From the NCBI GenBank assembly GCA_019359215.1, contig JAHHHS010000006.1, positions 62,001 through 126,000 on the forward strand: DNA of 64,000 bases, read 5' to 3'. The notes beneath the pieces are model-generated. The model did not search any database and was not told the DNA's origin. It saw only the letters and a list, made by a program, of their open reading frames with translations. Both the position numbers and the translations under genes were made by a program. Shown one piece after another: positions 19,713-29,115 of this stretch; position 1 is the first letter of the stretch, and each line of letters opens with the position of its first letter. Source of the stretch: Nostoc indistinguendum CM1-VF10. Lineage in GTDB: Bacteria > Cyanobacteriota > Cyanobacteriia > Cyanobacteriales > Nostocaceae.

Positions 19713-19994
19713 GGGAAGAATTACTGGGCTGTATAACAACACCCTATAAAAATATTTCTTTCCTTTGGGAGGAACCAAAGCTAGTAATCGGAGGCGGCGA
19801 CTAATGTGAGTGAGCAGGAAGGGGGCAAAAAAGTTGACTCCTTCAAACTTTTAAAATACCCATGCTAATGACTATTTGTGACATTGCGATCGCCCCTTAA
19901 ATCCAGCACGCTTCATAAATACTACTATTATGCCTTTCTTGGCAAACTCCTGAAACACTGTGAATTTTGGGTGGTGTTGGGTTAAAAAAGGAAC

Positions 19995-21158
19995 ATGAAA
20001 ATCATCAAACCCATCACTAATTGGTTAGAAACTCGTGCTTGTGCCCCTGCATACGGCGGTTGGGTACTAGCAGCTATGGCTATTTGTTTTTTTGGAGCAG
20101 GTATCAATACGATGGCTGGTTGGCTGTACGCCATTAGCGGCATTAGTTTTGCTCTTTTGGGTGTAGCAGCTATCTTACCGCCGCGATCGCTCACAGGTCT
20201 ATCCATCACCCGCCGTCCCATGCAACCTGTATCAGCCGGTGATGATCTAACTGTGGAATTAGAAATCCGCAATCAGACACAGCAGCCCGTAAGCTTGTTG
20301 CAAATTGAGGATATATTGCCCTTTGTTTTAGGTAAACCAGTACAAAAAGCAATCGAAACAATTCCTAGCCAAGGTAGTTACCGTTGGATATATTACCACC
20401 CTACCCAGCGTCGGGGCGTTTATCGCTGGCATAGAGTCGAACTAGGTTCTGGTGCGCCTTTGGGGTTGTTTTGGTGTCGCCGTCAGCGTGATTGTGCTGC
20501 TACAGCGATCGTCTATCCTACAGTGTTACCCTTGGCTATATGCCCCCTAGTAGACGAAATGGGACAAGAAGAGAGCAAAAGGGGCGATCCTCGTGGTAGA
20601 CCCTTGCAAACAGCGACAACGGGACTGGTGCGATCGCTCCGTCCTTATCGTCTCGGAGATCCTACTCGTCTGATTCACTGGCGGACTAGCGCCCGCTATG
20701 GAGAATTAAGGGTGCGGGAGTTAGAAATGGTGGCAGGTGGACAAGAGATAGTTATTGCTCTTGACAGCGCTAGTAATTGGGAAGAAGAAAACTTTGAACA
20801 AGCAGTAATTGCCGCAGCTTCGCTGTACTTTTATGCACAGCAACAGCAGCTACAGGTGCAACTATGGACAGCATCGACAGATATAATTAAAGGCGATGCC
20901 TATGTTTTAGAAACCTTAGCAGCAACTACAGCCCTAGAAGATGCTAGTTCAGTAGTTCCTAAAAGCTATCCTTTGATTTGGCTGACTCAAAACCCCCTAA
21001 GTGTTGCTACTCTTCCTCAAGGCAGTCGCTGGGTTTTGTGGTCAAATATTTCCTCATCAGGAGAACAAGAGGTAATCAATTGGGAACATCCTGGTATAGT
21101 TTTGCAAAGCGATCGCCCACTGCAACCCCAACTCCAAAAAACATTACATTTAACGTGA
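19995..21158 (+). CDS. DUF58 domain membrane protein
   Basis: Protein of 387 residues beginning 4 bases after AAAGGA. Two hydrophobic helices at about 20-60 are followed by a beta-rich region (about 70-180) and the DUF58 core (about 190-300) with RSLRPYRLGDPTRLIHWRTSAR, the family signature, and a vWA-like IVIALDSAS stretch. Relatives often sit beside MoxR AAA ATPases and transglutaminase-like proteins; none is adjacent here. Function is unknown; membrane anchored with the core in the cytoplasm. Confidence 0.88.
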   Translation: MKIIKPITNWLETRACAPAYGGWVLAAMAICFFGAGINTMAGWLYAISGISFALLGVAAILPPRSLTGLSITRRPMQPVSAGDDLTVELEIRNQTQQPVSLLQIEDILPFVLGKPVQKAIETIPSQGSYRWIYYHPTQRRGVYRWHRVELGSGAPLGLFWCRRQRDCAATAIVYPTVLPLAICPLVDEMGQEESKRGDPRGRPLQTATTGLVRSLRPYRLGDPTRLIHWRTSARYGELRVRELEMVAGGQEIVIALDSASNWEEENFEQAVIAAASLYFYAQQQQLQVQLWTASTDIIKGDAYVLETLAATTALEDASSVVPKSYPLIWLTQNPLSVATLPQGSRWVLWSNISSSGEQEVINWEHPGIVLQSDRPLQPQLQKTLHLT

Positions 21159-21456
21159 GTCCGACAAGTCTTAGCGTAGAGAAGTGCTGCCTCCCCTGCC
21201 TCAAGAGCTTGCCCCAATTAATCTCACTGTTATGCTGCAACGCCCATTTCCCTATTACCCACGCCCCATGCCCCATTCAAGTTAAGCTTCTGTGATTTCT
21301 TAGCTTTTGTCTGATCCCACCACACCGGATATATCAGCCTTTGAGCAAAGGTAAAACAATTTGGACGGGTAAGGTTGGGGAAATTCACCCAGTAATCCCC
21401 ACATGAGGCTGAGGTACAATGCAAAGAAATATTTAAATTATGAGCGACCGATCCAC

Positions 21457-21822
21457 ATGATCACATCAGAACATAACACAAAATCCAGCGATAAGAGTCT
21501 AGAGGCAATGCGGCATTTTTCCGAACAATACGCCAAGCGGACTGGAACATACTTCTGTTCTGAACCTTCAGTTACCGCAGTTGTGATTGAAGGACTAGCC
21601 AAACATAAAGATGAACTAGGTGCGCCTTTATGTCCCTGTCGCCATTACGAAGATAAAGAAGCTGAAGTTCATGCCACGTATTGGAACTGTCCCTGTGTGC
21701 CAATGAGAGAACGTAAAGAGTGCCATTGCATGTTGTTCCTCACCCCTGACAACGAGTTTGCTGGAGAAAAACAAGACATTTCTCTCGAAACTATTAAAGA
21801 AGTACGAGACAGCATGGGATGA
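21457..21822 (+). CDS. ftrC: Ferredoxin-thioredoxin reductase, catalytic (beta) subunit
   Basis: Transfers electrons from ferredoxin to thioredoxins via a [4Fe-4S] cluster and an adjacent disulfide. The 121-residue protein has CPC (59-61), CPC (78-80) and CHC (89-91). By comparison with the Synechocystis enzyme, Cys59, 78, 80 and 89 hold the cluster and Cys61 and Cys91 form the redox disulfide. Start chosen at ATG 21457, giving the usual length; an in-frame ATG at 21403 would add 18 residues. Its stop overlaps the next start by four bases (ATGA), implying coupled translation. The variable alpha subunit is not in the window. Confidence 0.96.
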   Translation: MITSEHNTKSSDKSLEAMRHFSEQYAKRTGTYFCSEPSVTAVVIEGLAKHKDELGAPLCPCRHYEDKEAEVHATYWNCPCVPMRERKECHCMLFLTPDNEFAGEKQDISLETIKEVRDSMG

Positions 21823-22211
21823 GCGAAATCATCCCCCAAGAGTTTTGGCAAGGTGTAGAACAGTTCAATTCTGGTCAGTTCTACGCCTGCCATGACACTT
21901 TAGAGGCTTTGTGGATTGAAGCTGGCGAACCGGAAAAAACCTTTTATCAAGGTATTCTCCAAATTTCTGTGGCGCTGTATCATTTGGAAAATCGGAACTG
22001 GCGAGGTGCAGTAATTCTATTAGGAGAAGGCGGTAATCGCTTACGCCGTTACCCATCTAGTTACGGCGGCGTTGACGTAGATGAGCTATTGAGTCAGAGC
22101 GCAGCATTGTTGGCGACATTACAACAACTAGGGCCAGATAAGATTACATCTGGTGATCTGGGTGAAAATCAAGTTTTATCTTTGCCCGAAATTGTGCTGT
22201 CTACTGATTAG
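21819..22211 (+). CDS. DUF309 family protein
   Basis: Helical protein of 130 residues with the DUF309 signature: FWQGVEQFNSGQFYACHDTLEALW (about 9-32) and FYQGILQISVALYHL. The conserved His-Asp-Glu arrangement HDTLEALW may bind a metal or form the core of the helical hairpin fold. Starts in a four-base ATGA overlap with ftrC, so it is cotranscribed and translationally coupled. Function unknown. Confidence 0.9.
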   Translation: MSEIIPQEFWQGVEQFNSGQFYACHDTLEALWIEAGEPEKTFYQGILQISVALYHLENRNWRGAVILLGEGGNRLRRYPSSYGGVDVDELLSQSAALLATLQQLGPDKITSGDLGENQVLSLPEIVLSTD

Positions 22212-22469
22212 ACATCTGGTAAATTAATTATGTGTTGTCCGAAATCCTTGGTGGGCACAATTTATGTAGACGCAAAGCGGCTTCTTGCAGGGTATTGTGC
22301 CTACCTCATTTTCACTTAAATGCCAATTTCCTGAAACCTTGAGTTTGGGGGTAGCGTCACTATTTCAGCCAGTAGTTATCGTAAATCACTCCAGATTATA
22401 TATTTCATATCTGGATAAAGTACTTGAGATAATTAGAATGCAAGCTGAAATCCTGAATCCCCAATTGCT

Positions 22470-22967
22470 ATGATGCCCTGCTATCAATTGCCCATATCCC
22501 AGATGCGTCGCTTTGGATTAGCTTTAATGCTGCCAGCTGCACTCTTTGGCACTTTTGCCTTCCCTACCCAAGTGCAAACCGCTACTGCACAAACATCTGG
22601 AGAAAACCGCCCCCTTACTATCCGCGCTGATGTGCAAGAATATGACGCCAAAAATCAAGTAATCACAGCTCGCGGTAACGTGCAAATGTTGTATCCTTCT
22701 CGCCAGCTTCAGGCAACATCTGCCCAAGCACAGTACTTTAGTAAGGAACGCCGAATTGATTTCAGTGGCAACGTCTATATTTTGCAACAGGGCGGTAACA
22801 GTATACGGGCTGAGAAGGTAACGTATTTAATTGATGAAGGGCGATTTGTTGCCTTACCCCAATCCAACCGTCAGGTAGAGTCCATCTACATGGTCGAGGA
22901 ATCAGATAATGGTGGACAATCGGCGACACCTGCCCCACAGACTCCACCTTTGAGGCGTTCTAATTAG
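22470..22967 (+). CDS. lptA: LptA/OstA-like periplasmic lipopolysaccharide-transport protein
   Basis: Protein of 165 residues with an N-terminal signal (RRFGLALMLPAALFGTFAFPTQV, possibly starting at Met12), followed by an OstA-like beta-jellyroll: RPLTIRADVQEYDAKNQVITARGNVQM and GNVYILQQGGNSIRAEKVTYL. LptA forms the bridge carrying LPS across the periplasm. It is followed by lptB and an LptF/G-like permease, confirming the pathway. The C-terminus is Pro/Thr-rich. Two consecutive ATG codons sit at the start. Confidence 0.88.
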   Translation: MMPCYQLPISQMRRFGLALMLPAALFGTFAFPTQVQTATAQTSGENRPLTIRADVQEYDAKNQVITARGNVQMLYPSRQLQATSAQAQYFSKERRIDFSGNVYILQQGGNSIRAEKVTYLIDEGRFVALPQSNRQVESIYMVEESDNGGQSATPAPQTPPLRRSN

Positions 22968-22995
22968 CATCTCCCATCAAGAAAGGGCACGAACA

Positions 22996-23724
22996 ATGAA
23001 AATTGTTTTAGAGAATATTCACAAATCTTACGGCAAGCGAGTAATTGTCAATCGTGTCAATCTTTCTGTTGCTCAGGGCGAAATCGTTGGTTTACTAGGC
23101 CCCAATGGAGCTGGTAAAACAACGACATTTTATATTGCCACAGGTTTAGAAAAGCCCAACCAAGGAAAAGTTTGGTTGGGTAATGTGGACGTTACAGGAA
23201 TGCCAATGCACAAAAGGGCACGACTGGGTATTGGCTATTTAGCACAAGAACCAAGCGTTTTCCGCCAACTCTCGGTACAGGATAATATTCTGTTAGTGCT
23301 AGAGCAAACGAATGTGCCACGATGGGAGTGGTCAAGGCGACTCACAACTTTACTACGGGAGTTTCGGTTGGAAAAATTAGCTAATAGCAAAGGAATTCAA
23401 CTTTCTGGTGGTGAGCGACGACGGACGGAATTAGCAAGGTCTTTAGCGGCTGGACAAGAAGGGCCAAAATTTTTACTTTTGGATGAACCATTTGCGGGAG
23501 TTGATCCGATCGCAGTCTCAGAAATTCAGCAAATTGTCGCCCAACTGCGCGATCGCGGTATGGGAATCTTAATTACAGATCATAATGTCCGCGAAACCCT
23601 AGCCATCACCGATCGCGCCTACATCATGCGCGAGGGACAAATTCTCGCTTTTGGCGGTGCTGACGAACTCTACAGTAATCCCCTTGTGCGGCAATATTAT
23701 TTAGGGGATAATTTTCAAGTCTAA
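22996..23724 (+). CDS. lptB: LPS export ABC transporter ATP-binding protein LptB
   Basis: ABC ATPase of 242 residues powering LPS extraction from the inner membrane. Walker A GPNGAGKTT at 35-43, Q-loop YLAQEPS, signature LSGGERRR, Walker B LLLDEPFAGVDP and switch His in ITDHNVRET are all present; the last segment is an LptB hallmark. It lies 28 bases after the LptA-like gene. Confidence 0.95.
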   Translation: MKIVLENIHKSYGKRVIVNRVNLSVAQGEIVGLLGPNGAGKTTTFYIATGLEKPNQGKVWLGNVDVTGMPMHKRARLGIGYLAQEPSVFRQLSVQDNILLVLEQTNVPRWEWSRRLTTLLREFRLEKLANSKGIQLSGGERRRTELARSLAAGQEGPKFLLLDEPFAGVDPIAVSEIQQIVAQLRDRGMGILITDHNVRETLAITDRAYIMREGQILAFGGADELYSNPLVRQYYLGDNFQV

Positions 23725-23879
23725 ATTCACAGTTTTTTAGTTCATAATTTTAAAGGCTATTGTTCATCTTTAAACATGAATTTATTAGTTAATTTCCAGC
23801 TATTTAAAATCAAATTTTAATTACAGTAGATATACTTTTCTTCGCCAGGGTTACTAAGATTTGAATTTTCAAATTGTTT

Positions 23880-25055
23880 ATGATATCAAAAAAGCTCGCA
23901 TCTTTCTACAGCCTCCATTCGCTGCTGCCTTTTACGATCATGGATCGCTATCTTGCCAGCGAATTGTTAGCGCCGTTTTTCTTTGGTGTCGGAGCTTTTT
24001 CATCAATTGGTGTCACCATTGATGCTGTATTTGATTTAGTTAGAAAAATCGTAGAATCTGGGCTACCTATAGATATTGCCATTCAGGTTTTTTTGTTAAA
24101 GTTTCCCAACTTTATTGTTTTAGCCTTTCCCATGTCTACGCTGCTGGCGACTTTGATGACATACAGTCGTCTTTCTAGCGAGAGCGAACTAATTGCCCTG
24201 CGAGGCTGTGGGGTGAGTGTCTATCGCATGGTGCTAACTGCTGTGATGTTGAGTCTTGTGGTTACAGGAATGACATTTGTGTTTAACGAACAAATTGCAC
24301 CAGCAGCAAATTACCAAGCGGCGATGACTTTAGAAAAAGCTCTCAAATCAGACAAGCCAACTTTCAAACAGCAAAATATTTTCTATCCTGAATATCAGGA
24401 TATTACACAGAAGGATGGCTCTAAGAATAGGATATTGACACGCTTATTTTACGCCGACCAATTTGATGGTAAACGGATGTCAGGTTTGACGATTATAGAT
24501 CGTTCAACAAAAAATCTGAATCAAATTGTGGTATCAGAATCTGCCCAGTGGAATGCTTCTCAAAATGTCTGGGATTTTTACAATGGAACCATTTATTTTG
24601 TCGCTGCCGATCGCTCTTATCGTAACATCGTTAGATTTGAACACCAGCAACTACAACTACCGCGCACGCCGTTAAGTCTGGCAGAAAAAAGCCGCGACTA
24701 TGGTGAGATGAATATTGCCGAATCACTAGATCAACTAGAAGTAGAATATCTTGGTGGCGATCGCGCAAAAATTCGTAAACTTCAAGTACGGATTCAACAG
24801 AAAATCTCCCTACCCTTTGTATGTGTAGTTTTTGGCTTGGTAGGTGCAGTGATGGGAAGCATACCCCAGCGAACTGGGAGAGGAACCAGCTTTGGGATTA
24901 GTGTCATTGTTATTTTTTCGTATTACTTAATTTTCTTTATTAGTGGTGCGATCGCGCAAGCAGGTGTCCTCTCTCCCTTTATGGGAGCTTGGTTGCCCAA
25001 CTTTGTTTTTTTGGGAATAGGTCTATTCTTATTAATGCGAGTTGCTAAACGTTAA
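23880..25055 (+). CDS. LptF/LptG-family permease
   Basis: Inner-membrane permease (YjgP/YjgQ family) of 391 residues. Six membrane segments are seen: three in the first 130 residues, a large beta-jellyroll periplasmic loop (about 140-290), and three more in the C-terminal 110. The conserved start MDRYLASELLAPFFFGVGAF is at about 21-40, and an alternative ATG at 23940 begins exactly there. Many cyanobacteria carry a single LptF/G-like permease, so it may act as a homodimer with LptB. It follows lptB by 155 bases. Confidence 0.9.
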   Translation: MISKKLASFYSLHSLLPFTIMDRYLASELLAPFFFGVGAFSSIGVTIDAVFDLVRKIVESGLPIDIAIQVFLLKFPNFIVLAFPMSTLLATLMTYSRLSSESELIALRGCGVSVYRMVLTAVMLSLVVTGMTFVFNEQIAPAANYQAAMTLEKALKSDKPTFKQQNIFYPEYQDITQKDGSKNRILTRLFYADQFDGKRMSGLTIIDRSTKNLNQIVVSESAQWNASQNVWDFYNGTIYFVAADRSYRNIVRFEHQQLQLPRTPLSLAEKSRDYGEMNIAESLDQLEVEYLGGDRAKIRKLQVRIQQKISLPFVCVVFGLVGAVMGSIPQRTGRGTSFGISVIVIFSYYLIFFISGAIAQAGVLSPFMGAWLPNFVFLGIGLFLLMRVAKR

Positions 25056-25137
25056 GGAGAAAGAAGGCAGGATCAATCCCCCAGAAAAAATTTAGTTCTG
25101 CCTTTTTGCCCCCTTTCTCTTCATCCTCACACTTCAA

Positions 25138-25758
25138 TTAGGGATGATAATTTCGACATTCCGGTGCATCTGGGTTTTCCTTACAGTATTCTTCAAAAGA
25201 GACTTTGGCTGATACCATCCCCTCAGCTTTTTGATGAGCTGCTTCTGCTTGAAGTTCTTCTACCTCATCCCAGGCGGCTGCACAGGCTTTAGAATAAGCA
25301 CCTTGTTCGGTGCAAATAGACCGAGACTGCTCAATGGCTTTTTGAATTCTTTCCTCCAGCAGTAGGGCTTTTGGCGCTTCCACAAAGTCGCTTTTGGTCA
25401 AAATATCGGTAATCGAGATGATGCCCAATAGCTTACCTTGAATTACAGGTGCTCGATGAATACCAGTGTTAGCAAATAACCGCGCTACATATTCCACACC
25501 CAAATCAGGATTTACGACAATGCAAGGCTTGCTCATAATTTCGTAAACCCACACTTGCTTTGGATCTTTACCGTAGGCTGTTACCTTATAAACAATATCT
25601 GTTTCTGTGACAATGCCATAGGCATCATTGTCATGGCGAATATCTACAACTAGCGCCCGTAGTTTTTTTTCTTTCATCAGCCCCACTGCTTCAGCAACAG
25701 TCGCCGAACCACGAATGGTAACTACGTTTTTAGTCATGATATCTTCAGCTTTCATCAT
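25138..25758 (-). CDS. Tandem CBS-domain protein
   Basis: Protein of 206 residues from ATG 25758, preceded by CAGGAGAC about 10 bases upstream; the longer ORF start at 25794 lacks a ribosome site. Two CBS domains (KAEDIMTKNVVTIRGSATVAEAV and VYEIMSKPCIVVNPDLGVEYVARLF) cover about 1-125 and form a Bateman module that normally binds adenine nucleotides. The 80-residue C-terminal tail is helical and Ala/Glu rich with three cysteines and no known domain. Role as a free-standing energy sensor is inference. Confidence 0.9.
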   Translation of the reverse strand: MMKAEDIMTKNVVTIRGSATVAEAVGLMKEKKLRALVVDIRHDNDAYGIVTETDIVYKVTAYGKDPKQVWVYEIMSKPCIVVNPDLGVEYVARLFANTGIHRAPVIQGKLLGIISITDILTKSDFVEAPKALLLEERIQKAIEQSRSICTEQGAYSKACAAAWDEVEELQAEAAHQKAEGMVSAKVSFEEYCKENPDAPECRNYHP

Positions 25759-25794
25759 TACTGTAGTCTCCTGGTTAATAGTACGGTGCAGCAC

Positions 25795-26342
25795 AGCGCC
25801 CTCAAAGGCGTATGTATCGAAGCATTGCAGCGCACGGTTTGCTAACTAGAAAGTAAAAAAGTTGAACTTTTGTCTTGCCACAACAATAAATTAGACCAGT
25901 TGTCAACTCCTGATGTTATCCAATGTGACCGATACCCAAAAAATAATCATAAATTGTCATAACTTTCTAGAAAATCTCCTTAACGAAGAGGACAGGGGAC
26001 AGGTGGTCACTGAGCGTAGCTGAAGTCGAGCAGGGAGCAAGGGGGAGAACTCCATAAATAAATGTAGGGCTGCTAAAACCCTCGATTGCAGGGGAATTTC
26101 AGATCTTTCTACCCTGCTCCCTTGCCTTTTTGGTCAAAGGACTCCAGCCGCTAAAAAGTAGATTTTTGACTAGTATATGTCTATTGGAAATGACTAATAA
26201 CTCATAGAGAAGTTAGGATGAAAGTTAATATCCAACTTCAGTTAAAATATTTCCTGTTGGAAAAAGCAAAAGAATTAAACAGCAACGCCTTCAACTTGCG
26301 TCAAGTTTTACCGATTTCGAGTAAATTTCAATAACCAATCCC
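25795..26342. other. Gene-free stretch with low-complexity repeat sequence
   Basis: It includes a G-rich low-complexity stretch (about 25988-26050, GGACAGGGGACAGG and GTCACTGAGCG elements typical of Nostoc intergenic repeats) with a C-rich counterpart near 26110. No ORF is supported. Confidence 0.5.
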
Positions 26343-27575
26343 ATGCCAAATCGTCATTATCCCCCCGCCTACTTACGCTATCTCAAAGCCAGGTTATGGA
26401 ATCTAGGGCGACCTGGTTTTTGGGGCACTGCAATTTTTTTATCAGTAGTAGGGTTAACAACTTGGGAATACTGGTCAAACCCAAATATTTTCGTTTATAA
26501 GCAAAAAAACCAAGTCGCTTCACAAAACCCTGTTGATTCTTCACTGTCAGAAGAAAACAGAGCCATTGCAGCAGATATTGATAACCTGCCAGTTTTATTT
26601 AATGACTTTCAGCAACCTACTCCTTCAGGAACGGCAAATAACCCCAAGGAAAATACTGAAGGAAATAGCCAAAACTCATTAGAGGCTGTCATTAATAAAC
26701 AAAAGCCTGCTACTGATACCAAATTAAATCCTGGTTTAGCTATTAATGGTGGAACCTCCCCAGCCGTGCAAAATCCTTTTGTTGTACAAACAGAAAATTT
26801 ATTGCGGACTGGCATGCTTGATCGTAATAACCAGTTTTCAGGCCTTAAGACCTTAACTACGGCATCTGAACCAACAGGGGCGGAACAAACATCTTCTAGC
26901 CCAGGAAGTGGATTCGCGAATCAAACCAATAAGAATCAAAATTCTGTCTCCATTAGCCCTCTGCAAGCAGCACTCAACCAATCCACAAACCAGAAGTTTT
27001 CTAGCTTCAATGGGACTGTAACTCAGACAAATGCCTTGGGTCGAGTCTCTGAACCAGGAACAACGTTAATGCCACCCATTAACAGCTTATCCAGTCAGAA
27101 TTCTCTACCAAATGCTGGGTTAACTACTGGGACAGGCTACACGTCAACGGGTACGAACTTACAGCAAAATCCCTACAGTAATTTAAATAACGGTCAGGTA
27201 TTGCCTAGTAATGGTTTAAATACTGGTACAGGTTATACATCAACGGGTACGAATTTACCACAAAATCCCTACAGTAATTTAAATAATGGTCAGGTAGTGC
27301 CTAATGTAGCACCATTAACGCCCCCAAATAATATTGCACCTTACTCTAGCCAGATTCCGAGTCAAAGTGTTGTCACTCCCACAAACCCTGTAGGATATGG
27401 AAATTATGGGTTGCAGCAACCAACGCAACCACCACAATCTAATTATGGAAATTATGGGTTGCAGCAACCAACGCAACCACCACAATCTAATTATGTGTTA
27501 CAGCAACCAACACAATCTAATTCCTTATATCTTCGCCAGATTAGAGATAGGTATAGAGAATCGGGTCAAAGGTGA
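26343..27575 (+). CDS. Low-complexity single-pass membrane protein
   Basis: Not recognised as a characterised family. The 410-residue protein has a basic N-terminus with Trp/Tyr, a membrane helix at about 27-43, then a long Asn/Gln/Ser/Thr/Pro-rich tail without cysteine. The tail contains two internal duplications: a 36-residue unit (TGTGYTSTGTNL...NPYSNLNNGQV, near 262-320) and a 16-residue unit (GNYGLQQPTQPPQSNY, near 350-382). The positive charge before the helix places the tail outside. A structural or cell-envelope role is possible but not shown. Confidence 0.7.
   Translation: MPNRHYPPAYLRYLKARLWNLGRPGFWGTAIFLSVVGLTTWEYWSNPNIFVYKQKNQVASQNPVDSSLSEENRAIAADIDNLPVLFNDFQQPTPSGTANNPKENTEGNSQNSLEAVINKQKPATDTKLNPGLAINGGTSPAVQNPFVVQTENLLRTGMLDRNNQFSGLKTLTTASEPTGAEQTSSSPGSGFANQTNKNQNSVSISPLQAALNQSTNQKFSSFNGTVTQTNALGRVSEPGTTLMPPINSLSSQNSLPNAGLTTGTGYTSTGTNLQQNPYSNLNNGQVLPSNGLNTGTGYTSTGTNLPQNPYSNLNNGQVVPNVAPLTPPNNIAPYSSQIPSQSVVTPTNPVGYGNYGLQQPTQPPQSNYGNYGLQQPTQPPQSNYVLQQPTQSNSLYLRQIRDRYRESGQR
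27121..27510 (+). repeat. Coding tandem duplications in the low-complexity protein
   Basis: About 108 bases near 27130-27235 recur almost exactly from 27238, and a 48-base unit near 27398 recurs at 27446. Both lengths are multiples of three, so the reading frame is kept. Confidence 0.85.
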
Positions 27576-27604
27576 GTTTAAGCACTTGACTGAGTAAAGT
27601 CTAG

Positions 27605-28288
27605 CTAAGGTGATTGTGGGCTATTTGGAATAATCGGAACTTCTGGTGTTTCAGGTTGTTGCTGTTGTCGTTGTAAATATCTACTCAATACATAAGCCAT
27701 ATCTCCACGGGTAACGGGTCGTAATGGGGAAATATTACCTTGAGCATCTGTATTGAGAAATCCTTCAGTAGCTACTGTAGCGATCGCTTTTCTAGCCCAA
27801 GCTGGAATAGACTTTTCATCTGGGTATGAAGCCAGAATTTCATTAACAGCCTCATCGGGAAACTGAAATACACCGTAAGCCTGGGCGAAAATAGCAAGAG
27901 CTTCAGCCCTTGTCACTCTTTGGTTAGGGAAAAATTGATTGCCCCGATAGCCTTTCATGATGTCAGTTTTTAAGACTGTCTGTATATCATTAAATGCCCA
28001 ATGAGAACGAGGAACATCTGGAATAACTAAATTTTCTTTGCTAACAGCTTGCCTGTTATTTAGTCCAAATACTTTTACCATAATTGACGCTAATTCGGAC
28101 CTACTCAGTAACCTTTCTGGATAAAACTTGCCATCAGAAAAGTTTGTCATCCATTTGACAGCAGTTACCTGTTGAATCGAATCAGATGGGTTTCCAGAAG
28201 TAGTTTCTGGCACTTGGGTCTGAGCAATTGCTGGTAATTGTAATAGTGCCATTAAAGATAGAGTAATTGAAAGCTGACGCATCACCAT
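27605..28288 (-). CDS. Exported S-layer homology (SLH) domain protein
   Basis: About 227 residues with a signal peptide (MRQLSITLSLMALLQLPAIAQT). Three SLH motifs follow: KFYPERLLSRSELASIMVK, WAFNDIQTVLKTDIMKGYRGNQFFPNQRVTRAEALAIFAQ, and ISPLRPVTRGDMAYVLSRYL. SLH modules bind peptidoglycan-linked polysaccharide. Without an additional domain it may be a short peptidoglycan-binding protein rather than a porin. ATG at 28288 or 28282 start is equally possible. A Pro/Gln-rich C-terminus follows the domains. Confidence 0.85.
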   Translation of the reverse strand: MVMRQLSITLSLMALLQLPAIAQTQVPETTSGNPSDSIQQVTAVKWMTNFSDGKFYPERLLSRSELASIMVKVFGLNNRQAVSKENLVIPDVPRSHWAFNDIQTVLKTDIMKGYRGNQFFPNQRVTRAEALAIFAQAYGVFQFPDEAVNEILASYPDEKSIPAWARKAIATVATEGFLNTDAQGNISPLRPVTRGDMAYVLSRYLQRQQQQPETPEVPIIPNSPQSP

Positions 28289-28436
28289 AATCACTTTTAG
28301 CTGCTAACGTGAATTTAAAAAACTACGTTACTGAGGTTAACGTAAAATTTGGTGTTTTTAATAACCTGTAACTCAGCTAATGACGAATTTAGGCTGGGCA
28401 ATGTTGCTCCCGCGACGTAGGGTGTAGCTATAAATT

Positions 28437-28916
28437 TTAAAAATTAGGGCTGTGTTCAGAATCCCAGCACTTCCCATCATTCCAGATTCTAGCAGTGTGT
28501 TCACATTCTGATTTATCGTAAATCCAAGGAATTGAAGCAGGGTAATAGGAGCTAGATACGGGAGTAAATGAAGACACTGTAAAAGAAAATATAGTGTAGC
28601 TACAAGCCAATATAATAATTAGAAATCCTATAACGAACAAGATATTCCCAGGTGTCCAAAAAGGATATAAACCTTTTTCAGAGCTTAAACGCACTTTAGG
28701 GCGACGTTCTTGACCTGCTAACAACACCACATAAAACCTTAATCCCGGAATTGGTACTGAAACTCTTATGTCTAAAGAATGACGAGTCCAAATACGGGAG
28801 GCAAAACCCTTTTTTATTGCTTCTAATTGCTCCTCCGTGAAGGTGTTTGCTACTTCCGGGGCAATCTTAGCAAAAAATTGCTCAAAATTAGGCTCAGTAT
28901 ATTGCGAGCTTTTCAT
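28437..28916 (-). CDS. Hypothetical single-pass membrane protein
   Basis: Not recognised. The 159-residue protein has a soluble N-terminal 80 residues (FTEEQLEAIKKGFASRIWTRHSLDIRVSVPIPG), then one hydrophobic helix at about 91-112, and a short outer tail with two cysteines (CEHTARIWNDGKCW) that could form a disulfide. Good codon structure and a start just after an AT-rich promoter-like stretch support a real gene. Confidence 0.65.
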   Translation of the reverse strand: MKSSQYTEPNFEQFFAKIAPEVANTFTEEQLEAIKKGFASRIWTRHSLDIRVSVPIPGLRFYVVLLAGQERRPKVRLSSEKGLYPFWTPGNILFVIGFLIIILACSYTIFSFTVSSFTPVSSSYYPASIPWIYDKSECEHTARIWNDGKCWDSEHSPNF

Positions 28917-29115
28917 ATTTTTCGTATATTAATATACATTAATATTACATTGATCATCTCCTTTGTTCCGGATACTAGGATGTTTTATTTTTTGTAAGTC
29001 CCTAAGTAAGGAAGCAAAAACCAGTAAAAACTTGTTTTTTACCTTTCATCTTTTGACGTTATCTGCCTACTACTATGGACTATGGACTATAGTCAGTTTT
29101 TTAGGAGCTTTCGGA

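Noticed and set aside
21440..21460. Six-codon reading frame overlapping the ftrC start codon by ATGA
   Set aside because: Too short to support as a leader peptide; no ribosome site; likely chance.
28963..29115. N-terminal extension of rpiA
   Set aside because: Residues are unlike RpiA, and a good ribosome site precedes the internal ATG 29116.
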